6,523 nt of DNA, taken from an uncultured Erysipelotrichaceae bacterium. Its GTDB lineage: Bacteria > Bacillota_I > Bacilli_A > Erysipelotrichales > Coprobacillaceae. The position numbers and the translations under genes are program-made. The DNA lies in the NCBI GenBank assembly GCA_937917505.1, contig CALDMQ010000293.1, positions 1 to 6,523 of the forward strand, given 5' to 3'. Under the pieces are notes generated by a model. That model saw only the letters and a program-made list of their open reading frames with translations, did no database searches and was not told the DNA's origin. Of this stretch, positions 1-4,965 are shown piece by piece. Every line of letters begins with the position of its first letter. Within the stretch, counting starts at the first letter, position 1.

Positions 1-318
1 AACACAGGATGGGTTGGTGGATTATGTGGTGTAGGAAAACGTATTTCACTCAAATATACGCATGCAATGATTAATGCTGCTGTGAATGGAGAACTTGATT
101 TTGTAGCTTATGAAACAGATCCATTCTTTAACTTGAATATTCCAAAGTTTTGTCCGGGTATTCCTCAAGAATTATTAAATCCTAAAACAACATGGTTAGA
201 TAAAGATCCTTATGATAAAACTGCTCAAAAACTTGTGAAAATGTTTCAAGATAATTTTGAGCAATATACAAACTTCCCAGATGAAGTTATTCAATCAGGT
301 CCAGGTGGAAAGAAATAA
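1..318 (+). CDS. pckA: Phosphoenolpyruvate carboxykinase (ATP), C-terminal part (5' end outside window)
   Basis: The gene is cut by the window edge: frame 1 is open from base 1 to the TAA at 316-318, giving the last 105 residues of a protein that is usually about 530 residues long. The enzyme interconverts oxaloacetate + ATP and PEP + CO2 + ADP in the cytosol, either in gluconeogenesis or, in many anaerobes, in the CO2-fixing direction. The visible part starts NTGWVGG, then has GVGKRISLKYT, which is the conserved C-terminal nucleotide-binding segment of the family (Arg and Thr of the KRxSxKxT pattern are kept). It continues with DPFFNLNIPKFCPG and LNPKTTW, both typical of bacterial PckA. The residue after the conserved Thr is His (KYTH), where I recall Arg in most relatives. 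The reading frame ends just before a hairpin terminator shared with the convergent ABC-F gene. Identification is firm; direction of flux cannot be read from sequence. Confidence 0.95.
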   Translation, partial: NTGWVGGLCGVGKRISLKYTHAMINAAVNGELDFVAYETDPFFNLNIPKFCPGIPQELLNPKTTWLDKDPYDKTAQKLVKMFQDNFEQYTNFPDEVIQSGPGGKK

Positions 319-321
319 AAA

Positions 322-357
322 GAGTCCTCAAGGAAAAAACCTTGAGGATTTGCTTTT
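322..357. terminator. Bidirectional intrinsic terminator between convergent pckA and ABC-F gene
   Basis: A perfect 9-bp stem TCCTCAAGG (325-333) / CCTTGAGGA (340-348) encloses a loop of six A. On the plus strand it is followed by TTTGCTTTT, serving pckA. On the minus strand the same stem is followed by CTCTTTTT, serving the ABC-F gene. The plus-strand T-tract overlaps the ABC-F stop codon (TTA at 356-358 on the plus strand). The outer bases 322-324 and 349-351 can add A-T and G-U pairs. Confidence 0.9.
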
Positions 358-2089
358 ATGCTGATTCTTTTTCTAGAAGTTCTATCCATCTTTCACTTTC
401 TTCTTCTAATTGTAATGATGCTTCATCTCTTTGAGACGTTAGAGATTGGATGGTTTGGAAATCGGTTGTTTCATTCATCTGATTTTCTAAATCTTGAATC
501 ATCTTTTCAAGAATAGGAATATGTTGTTCAAGATGTTCGAGTTCTTGTTTTTCTTTGTAGGATAGTTTGATTTTCTTAACTTTGTTTTGACGATATTCTT
601 TTTCTTTGTTGACTTTTGGTTTATTAACTGTCTTTAATTCCATGTATTGACTATACCCACCGATATGTTTAATGATATGATGATCTTGAAAGGCAAAAAG
701 AACATCACAAATACGATCTAAGAAATAACGATCATGAGATACTGTAATAATAATTCCTGGAAAACTATCAAGATAATCCTCTAAAATTTGTAAGGTTGTA
801 ATATCTAAATCATTAGTGGGGTCATCTAATAATAAAACATTAGGGGCTTCCATTAAGACTTTTAATAAATAAAGACGGCGTTTTTCTCCGCCTGACAATC
901 TTCCAATTGGTGTGTATTGCATATTGGAATCAAAAAGAAATTTTTCACACATTTGTTTTGCACTTAATTGACCTTGAGATGTATTTAAAACTTGTGATGT
1001 TTCTTTGATATAATTAATCACACGCATTTGTGGATTCATATCACCATGACCTTGTTTGAAATAACCAATGTGAACTGTATCACCTAAAATGACTTCACCT
1101 TGAGTTGGTTTGATTATACCGGCAATGATGTTTAGTAACGTCGATTTTCCACAACCATTATGTCCTAATATACCAATACGATCATGATGTTTGAAATGAT
1201 AAGAAAAAGGCACGAATAAAGTTTGATGATTAAACGACATAGTAATATCATTTAACTCAATTGTTTTCTTTCCTAAACGAGAACTGACATGAATCATTTC
1301 AACATCTTGAATTCTTTGAACATCACTTTGCTTGCTAAGGTCTTCAAAACGTTGTAAACGATCTTTGCTTTTGGTTGTACGTGCTTGCACACCTGCTTTG
1401 ACCCATTCTAATTCCTTTTTTAAAAAGAGTTTTCTTTTTCTTTCGTTTGCAAGTGCAATTTCTTCTCTTTTTGCTTTTTGTTCAATGAATGAGGAATAAT
1501 TAGCTTCGTAAGTATAAATCTTTTGACGGTCTAACTCATAGATTTTGTTTGTGATTCGTTCTAAAAAATAACGGTCGTGAGTAACCATAAAAAGTCCTTT
1601 GTTCCATTTGATTAAATATTTTTCTAAATATTCAATCATTTCATTATCAAGGTGGTTGGTAGGTTCATCTAATAACAAAAGATCACATGGCTTTAAAAGT
1701 GTGATTGCTAAAGCAACACGTTTTCTTTGTCCACCTGATAATTCTTTGATTGCTTGATCGTAATGAATAATGCCTAATTTATTTAACATTGCTTTAACTT
1801 CATAATCAGGAACAGTTTTATCAACGATTTTATAAACTTGATCAATGACAGAAAGATGATCATTAAAATCAGGATTTTGAGGAAGGTAACTGATTGTGAG
1901 ATCTTTCTTTTTGTTGATTTTTCCTTGATAGTCTTCTTGATTTGCTAGAATTTTTAATAACGTTGATTTCCCTGTACCATTGATACCAATTAAAGCAATT
2001 TTATCTGTATCTTCAATTGTAAAAGAAACATTGTCTAAGATGCATTTCACTGCATTGTATTTTGTAAGATGTGTTGCACTTATTAACAT
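356..2089 (-). CDS. ABC-F family ATPase, Uup-like (duplicated ATP-binding cassettes, C-terminal coiled coil)
   Basis: This is a soluble tandem-cassette ATPase of 577 residues with no membrane segments. ABC-F proteins act on the ribosome (translation factors or antibiotic-resistance proteins) rather than in transport. Cassette 1 has Walker A GINGTGKST (about 35-43), signature LSGGQ (117-121), Walker B LLLLDEPTNHLD (catalytic E142) and switch H171. A charged linker follows, with EWVKAGVQARTTK (about 228-240), which resembles the Uup consensus EWIRRGxKARTTK. Cassette 2 has Walker A GHNGCGKST (309-317), LSGGE (398-402), Walker B LLLDDPTNDLD (422-428) and switch H452. The last ~80 residues are Lys/Glu/Gln-rich with heptad-like leucines, matching the C-terminal coiled coil of Uup, which is reported to bind DNA. 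The second Walker B has Asp423 (GAC) where Glu is normal. I chose the ATG at 2089 because AAGGAG lies 7 nt upstream; the ATG at 2095 would have only 1 nt of spacing. Uup subgroup is likely; a resistance-type ABC-F is less likely given the coiled coil. Confidence 0.93.
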   Translation of the reverse strand: MLISATHLTKYNAVKCILDNVSFTIEDTDKIALIGINGTGKSTLLKILANQEDYQGKINKKKDLTISYLPQNPDFNDHLSVIDQVYKIVDKTVPDYEVKAMLNKLGIIHYDQAIKELSGGQRKRVALAITLLKPCDLLLLDEPTNHLDNEMIEYLEKYLIKWNKGLFMVTHDRYFLERITNKIYELDRQKIYTYEANYSSFIEQKAKREEIALANERKRKLFLKKELEWVKAGVQARTTKSKDRLQRFEDLSKQSDVQRIQDVEMIHVSSRLGKKTIELNDITMSFNHQTLFVPFSYHFKHHDRIGILGHNGCGKSTLLNIIAGIIKPTQGEVILGDTVHIGYFKQGHGDMNPQMRVINYIKETSQVLNTSQGQLSAKQMCEKFLFDSNMQYTPIGRLSGGEKRRLYLLKVLMEAPNVLLLDDPTNDLDITTLQILEDYLDSFPGIIITVSHDRYFLDRICDVLFAFQDHHIIKHIGGYSQYMELKTVNKPKVNKEKEYRQNKVKKIKLSYKEKQELEHLEQHIPILEKMIQDLENQMNETTDFQTIQSLTSQRDEASLQLEEESERWIELLEKESA

Positions 2090-2096
2090 AATCATT

Positions 2097-2102
2097 CTCC
2101 TT
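2097..2102 (-). promoter_or_regulatory. Ribosome binding site that decides the ABC-F start
   Basis: On the minus strand AAGGAG ends at 2097. The in-frame ATG at 2095 is one nucleotide away, too close for initiation, whereas the ATG at 2089 is seven nucleotides away. The protein should therefore begin MLISATHL rather than MIMLISATHL. Confidence 0.8.
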
Positions 2103-2120
2103 GTGAAACTATTTCATGTC

Positions 2121-2149
2121 TTTTCATTTTGTAAATAACAAGCTATAAT
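2121..2149 (+). promoter_or_regulatory. Sigma-A-type promoter of the Mrr-like gene
   Basis: The -35 box TTTTCA (2121-2126, 4 of 6 matches to TTGACA) and a perfect -10 box TATAAT (2144-2149) are separated by 17 bp. Transcription would begin near 2156, immediately at the GAAGGAAG ribosome binding site. The ATG at 2148 that opens the longest frame overlaps this -10 box and so would not be in the mRNA. Confidence 0.65.
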
Positions 2150-2155
2150 GTATTT

Positions 2156-2163
2156 GAAGGAAG
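2156..2163 (+). promoter_or_regulatory. Ribosome binding site for GTG start at 2172
   Basis: GAAGGAAG lies about 10 nt before the GTG at 2172. Nothing resembling a ribosome binding site precedes the ATG at 2148. If the predicted promoter is right, this site is at the very 5' end of the transcript, leaving a leader of only about 16 nt. Confidence 0.6.
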
Positions 2164-2171
2164 TGCTATTT

Positions 2172-2828
2172 GTGAAAATCATACTAATCATTTTAAAATC
2201 ACCAATCATTTTAATAAGATGGTTGTTTCATAAAGAAATGAGTGGTGAAGAATTTGAAGAATATGCAATGAAATTGTTAAAAAAGAATGGCTATAAAAAT
2301 GTAACATTAACTAAAAAGAGTCATGATTATGGCGTTGATATACTTGCTAAGAAAAAGAAGAAAACCTATGCGATTCAATGTAAATATTATAGCAAGCCTG
2401 TAGGTGTATCAGCAATCCAACAAGCTTATGCAGGATGTGAATACTATGGTTATGATATTCCTGTTGTGATGACGAATCAAACTTTTACAAGACAAGCTAT
2501 TGCTTTGGCACAAGCAAATCATGTTTATTTATGGGATCAAGATATGCTTAAACAACTTAAAAGAAAAGGAAGATTTCGTTCTTTATTTATAAGAAAACAT
2601 GAAGTAAAAGATATTCATCCTTATCATGATTTAATTTATCTAATGCTTGAAGAAGGTTATGTGTCTAGAGAACTCTTAAAAGATTGTTTTCATTATAGTG
2701 ATGAAAAAGTAACGTATGTTTTAGATGATTTACAATTTTATGATTTGATTTCTCCTGAAGATAATTATGGAGTTTGTGATTTGTATTTTTCAAGTTATGA
2801 AGAAGCTATGGCTAATTTAGCAGATTAA
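2172..2828 (+). CDS. Restriction endonuclease-like (Mrr_cat) protein with hydrophobic N-terminus and C-terminal winged-helix-like segment
   Basis: The protein has 218 residues from a GTG start. Residues ~3-19 are rich in Ile, Leu, Trp and Phe and could anchor the protein to the membrane, although an internal Lys and Arg make a full transmembrane helix uncertain. Residues ~23-130 match the Mrr catalytic fold: GEEFE (E26/E27), HDYGVDIL with catalytic-type D56, IQCKYY giving the Q69-x-K71 pair, then VVMTNQTFTRQAIALA and LWDQDML, all in family order. This is the PD-(D/E)xK nuclease core, so DNA cleavage is a reasonable inference. Residues ~149-212 (LIYLMLEEG, SRELLKD, YVLDDL, LISPEDN) align by eye with the FtsK/SpoIIIE gamma winged-helix domain, but the Arg/Asn residues of its DNA-recognition helix are not kept. 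No methyltransferase or specificity subunit is nearby, so this is not an obvious restriction-modification system. Its function could instead be housekeeping DNA processing. The nuclease fold is secure; the anchor and winged helix are tentative. Confidence 0.85.
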   Translation: MKIILIILKSPIILIRWLFHKEMSGEEFEEYAMKLLKKNGYKNVTLTKKSHDYGVDILAKKKKKTYAIQCKYYSKPVGVSAIQQAYAGCEYYGYDIPVVMTNQTFTRQAIALAQANHVYLWDQDMLKQLKRKGRFRSLFIRKHEVKDIHPYHDLIYLMLEEGYVSRELLKDCFHYSDEKVTYVLDDLQFYDLISPEDNYGVCDLYFSSYEEAMANLAD

Positions 2829-2846
2829 ATTATTTTGTGTTATAAT
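2817..2846 (+). promoter_or_regulatory. Extended -10 promoter for the UPF0158 gene
   Basis: TGTTATAAT (2838-2846) is a perfect -10 box with the TGn extension. A weak -35 (TTAGCA, 2817-2822, 4 of 6 matches) lies 18 bp upstream and overlaps the end of the Mrr-like coding region. The start would be near 2853, giving a leader of about a dozen bases. There is no terminator between the Mrr-like gene and this gene, so read-through is also expected. Confidence 0.6.
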
Positions 2847-2864
2847 AAGAGTGGGTGATAGATT

Positions 2865-3260
2865 ATGAAAACTGTGCGTATAAAAGATGTCATGAAAGCT
2901 ATTGATGCATTGACAGGAGATATTGTAGTGTTTTTTGATAAGGATGCTTATCGTTTTCTTTATATTCCAAAAGAGTCACAAAAACAAATCAATCAATGTC
3001 TTATGAGTAGAAATATGATACAATTTTTAACTTTACAAGATATTCCTTTTATAGAGATTAGAGAAAAGTTTATTGCGACTTTATCTGGGAATTTGAAAAA
3101 AGAATTTGAAAATGCTTTTGTAGGAGAATCACGTTTATTAAGGTTTAAAAAGACTTTATCTAAAACACATCAGTGGGAAGAATTTAATAGTTTTGAGTAT
3201 GAAAAATATAAACAATTAGCACGTATTTGGTGTGAGTACAATCATATTCCTTATTGTTAA
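2865..3260 (+). CDS. UPF0158 family protein of unknown function
   Basis: The protein is 131 residues, soluble, with no signal peptide or membrane segment. It fits the UPF0158 family (PF03682) from beginning to end. It starts with a KxxDVMKAIDAL segment and a short beta-like stretch (GDIVVFFDKDAYRFLYI). The middle has IPFIEIREKFIATL (60-73), corresponding to the family's I-x-x-x-M/R-E-x-FI pattern. The family block G87-x-SRLLRFKK (87-96) stands where others have GrGAFRrFK, and the C-terminus has ARIWCEYNHIPY (119-130), where relatives have A-x-EWCEENGI-x-Y. No catalytic role is established for the family and I infer none. The start is ATG with GGTGA six bases upstream. The gene lies 36 bp after the Mrr-like gene, a weak hint of cotranscription, and is closed by its own terminator. 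Confidence 0.88.
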   Translation: MKTVRIKDVMKAIDALTGDIVVFFDKDAYRFLYIPKESQKQINQCLMSRNMIQFLTLQDIPFIEIREKFIATLSGNLKKEFENAFVGESRLLRFKKTLSKTHQWEEFNSFEYEKYKQLARIWCEYNHIPYC

Positions 3261-3267
3261 TGGTAGG

Positions 3268-3299
3268 TGAGATTTATGTGAAAATAAATCTCATTTTTT
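3268..3299 (+). terminator. Intrinsic terminator after UPF0158 gene
   Basis: A perfect 10-bp stem TGAGATTTAT (3268-3277) / ATAAATCTCA (3284-3293) with a 6-base loop GTGAAA is followed directly by six T (3294-3299). It lies 8 bp after the stop codon and separates the Mrr-like/UPF0158 unit from the permease. Confidence 0.9.
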
Positions 3300-3317
3300 A
3301 ATGTGTTTTAAAAAATG

Positions 3318-3346
3318 TTGTATATATGAGTGTTTTTTGGTATGAT
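3318..3346 (+). promoter_or_regulatory. Promoter of the permease gene
   Basis: The -35 TTGTAT (3318-3323, 4 of 6 matches) and -10 TATGAT (3341-3346, 5 of 6) are 17 bp apart, and TGG before the -10 box gives an extended -10. Transcription would begin near 3353, leaving a leader of about 107 nt before the permease ATG. Confidence 0.65.
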
Positions 3347-3352
3347 ATGTCT

Positions 3353-3441
3353 ATCGTTTAAGAAAATGATTTCTTATATTAAGGGGAAATATTAAGAAAA
3401 TAAAGTGTTAAAAAGAAATTTTTAAACGATTTTTTATTTTT
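3353..3441 (+). promoter_or_regulatory. Structured 5' leader of the permease mRNA, possible attenuator or riboswitch-like element
   Basis: The predicted transcript starts at ATCGTTTAA (3353-3361), which is perfectly complementary to TTAAACGAT (3422-3430); G-U and A-T pairs extend this closing helix to 12 pairs. Inside lies a second hairpin, TTCTTATATT (3371-3380) with ATATTAAGAA (3388-3398, one bulged base), and a G-rich loop AAGGGGA. A third, competing hairpin, GTTAAAAA (about 3407-3414) with TTTTTAAAC (3419-3427) around a GAAA tetraloop, uses the same 3' bases as the closing helix. TTTTTTATTTTT (3430-3441) follows, just before the ribosome binding site AAGGAGG (3445-3451). The closing helix formed by both ends, an alternative hairpin and a T-run is the layout of a transcription-attenuation leader. 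The stems are AT-rich, so chance folding is possible, and it matches no riboswitch class I know. Confidence 0.45.
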
Positions 3442-3459
3442 GTAAAGGAGGAAAATAGA

Positions 3460-4887
3460 ATGGATAAACCAGGAAATTCTAAAAAAATTGTTTGGTATAA
3501 CCTTGCATTTATGGCGTTTTCAACAGTTTGGGGATTTGGTAACGTATTAAATGGTTATATCTTTTTTAACGGAATTCAAGTTATCTTCAGTTGGATTTTA
3601 ATGTTCGCACTTTATTTTGTGCCTTATGCATTAATGGTTGGGGAACTTGGGTCAGCATTTAAAAACTCTGGCGGAGGAGTGAGTTCATGGATTCATGAAA
3701 CAATCAGTCCTAAAATGGCATATTATGCTGGGTGGACTTATTGGGCATGTCATGTTACATACATCGCTAGTAAAGGTAGTGGAGGATTGAAAGCATTAAG
3801 TTGGATGGTTTTCCAAAATGGTGAAACATATGCAACTTTTGATACAAAGTTAGTGCAATTTGCAACTTTGGGTGTTCTCTTATTCTTTTGTTGGGTTGCA
3901 AGTCGTGGATTAAATCCATTAAAGAAATTAGCAACAATTGCAGGGACAAGTATGTTTGTTATGTCAATCTTATACATCGTTATGATGTTTGCAGCTCCTG
4001 CAATTAATCCAAATGGTGGATATTTATCTATGGACTTTAGCTGGAAAAACTTAATTCCACAATTTAATGTTGGATATTTTACATCTTTATCAATCCTAGT
4101 CTTTGCGGTTGGTGGATGTGAAAAAATTTCTCCATATGTTAATAAAGTGGAAAATCCATCTAAGGGATTCCCTAAAGGTATGATTGCATTAGCAATTATG
4201 GTTATGATTTGTGCAATTTTAGGAACAGTTGCTATGGGTATGATGTTTGATCCTGCTGATATTGCAGCAAATTTTGATTCTTATAATGCAAATGGTTCTT
4301 ATTGGGCATTCCAAAAGTTAGGTGAGAATTATGGTATGGGTAATATTTTAATGATTATTTATGCAGCATGTAATGCGATTGGACAATTCTCTACTTTGGT
4401 ATTAAGTATTGATGCACCACTTAGAATGTTGTTAGATAACAAAGATGCTCGTGAATTCATTCCTACAAAATTATTAAAGAAAAACAAATATGGTGCTTAT
4501 ATTAATGGTATTTGGATGGTCGCTATTTTATCTGGGTCAATCATTTTAATTCAAGCTTTAGTACCTAACTCAGATGTTGTCTTACGTCAATTAACACAAT
4601 TGAACTCTGTCACTATGCCAATGCGTTATTTATGGGTGTTTGCAGCGTACATTGCTTTACGTTTAGCTAAGAACAAGTTTAATCCTGAATATAGATTTGT
4701 TAAAAATCAAAATATAGCACTAATTGCTGGTGGTTGGTGCTTCTTTGTGACTGCATTCTGTTGTTTATTTGGAATGTACAAAGAAGGAGATATGTTTATT
4801 ACTGTATTAAATGTTGCGACTCCTGTTGTCTTAACAGCATTAGGTTTAATTCTACCTGCTATTAAGAAAAGAGAAACAGCTCAATAA
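3460..4887 (+). CDS. APC-superfamily amino-acid permease (YjeM / glutamate:GABA antiporter-like)
   Basis: This is an integral membrane protein of 475 residues with about 12 hydrophobic segments, the size and pattern of an APC-type (LeuT-fold) amino-acid transporter or exchanger. The first segment (about 9-33) contains GFGN, the glycine-rich break that lines the substrate site in this fold. VPYALMVGELGSAF and GGGVSSWI (about 54-78) correspond to the conserved second-segment region of the family. FAVGGCEKISPYVNKVENPSKGFPKGM (215-241) matches the APC signature around segment 6 and the following loop, with its E-x-x-S and NPxKxxP pattern. By memory the GFGN, VPYALMVGELGS and GGVSSWI blocks look like YjeM and glutamate:GABA-antiporter-like proteins, but the substrate cannot be fixed from sequence. 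The start is ATG with AAGGAGG eight bases upstream. It has its own promoter and a structured leader, and lies before an M18 aminopeptidase, suggesting a role in amino-acid supply or exchange. Confidence 0.88.
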   Translation: MDKPGNSKKIVWYNLAFMAFSTVWGFGNVLNGYIFFNGIQVIFSWILMFALYFVPYALMVGELGSAFKNSGGGVSSWIHETISPKMAYYAGWTYWACHVTYIASKGSGGLKALSWMVFQNGETYATFDTKLVQFATLGVLLFFCWVASRGLNPLKKLATIAGTSMFVMSILYIVMMFAAPAINPNGGYLSMDFSWKNLIPQFNVGYFTSLSILVFAVGGCEKISPYVNKVENPSKGFPKGMIALAIMVMICAILGTVAMGMMFDPADIAANFDSYNANGSYWAFQKLGENYGMGNILMIIYAACNAIGQFSTLVLSIDAPLRMLLDNKDAREFIPTKLLKKNKYGAYINGIWMVAILSGSIILIQALVPNSDVVLRQLTQLNSVTMPMRYLWVFAAYIALRLAKNKFNPEYRFVKNQNIALIAGGWCFFVTAFCCLFGMYKEGDMFITVLNVATPVVLTALGLILPAIKKRETAQ

Positions 4888-4902
4888 AAAATAAATTCTT
4901 TG

Positions 4903-4932
4903 CATATCCTTTCGGTTTACCGAAAGGATATG
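4903..4932. repeat. Perfect 13-bp inverted repeat upstream of the aminopeptidase gene (operator or terminator hairpin)
   Basis: CATATCCTTTCGG (4903-4915) and CCGAAAGGATATG (4920-4932) are perfect inverted copies around TTTA. It starts 15 bp after the permease stop. As RNA it would form a strong hairpin followed by TTATAATATT, only a fair U-tract, so it may terminate permease transcription. As DNA its right end supplies the TG of an extended -10 box, and it covers the spacer and -35 region of that promoter, which is where a dimeric repressor would bind. It may do both jobs. Confidence 0.8.
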
Positions 4933-4939
4933 TTATAAT
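4931..4939 (+). promoter_or_regulatory. Extended -10 promoter of the aminopeptidase gene
   Basis: TGTTATAAT is a perfect extended -10 box and is identical to the one at 2838-2846. No good -35 is present at 16-18 bp (TTTCGG/TTCGGT only), because that space is taken by the inverted repeat. Transcription would start near 4946, about 20 nt before the ATG. Confidence 0.6.
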
Positions 4940-4954
4940 ATTCAGGAAAAGATG

Positions 4955-4960
4955 AGGAGG
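4955..4960 (+). promoter_or_regulatory. Strong ribosome binding site of the aminopeptidase gene
   Basis: AGGAGG is followed by two adjacent in-frame ATG codons at 4966 (5 nt spacing) and 4969 (8 nt spacing). Either could initiate; the second has the spacing closer to the permease gene's 8 nt. The choice changes the protein by one Met. Confidence 0.8.
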
Positions 4961-4965
4961 TATAA

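Noticed and set aside
2103..2171. Minus-strand promoter for the ABC-F gene (best candidate TTGTTA - 17 bp - CATGAA)
   Set aside because: The -10 matches consensus at only 3 of 6 positions. A promoter must lie in this region or just upstream, but no convincing one can be read.
2172..2828. Restriction-modification system
   Set aside because: There is a nuclease-like gene, but no methyltransferase, specificity subunit or other defence gene in the window, and the neighbours are metabolic.
3366..3395. Nine-codon ORF (MISYIKGKY) in the permease leader, a possible attenuation leader peptide
   Set aside because: Only a weak AAGAA precedes it, about 13 nt from the predicted transcript start, and its codons show no run of one amino acid. 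Not supportable beyond chance in AT-rich DNA.
3353..3441. T-box or known riboswitch class upstream of the permease
   Set aside because: At under 100 nt, without the T-box sequence or any class-specific motif I know, it cannot be assigned to a described family.
3767..3949. 60-codon open frame on the minus strand
   Set aside because: Same region as the preceding shadow, in another frame; no independent support.
3750..3977. 75-codon open frame on the minus strand
   Set aside because: It lies wholly inside the permease gene, has no ribosome binding site or recognisable domain, and is an antisense shadow of a conserved membrane protein.
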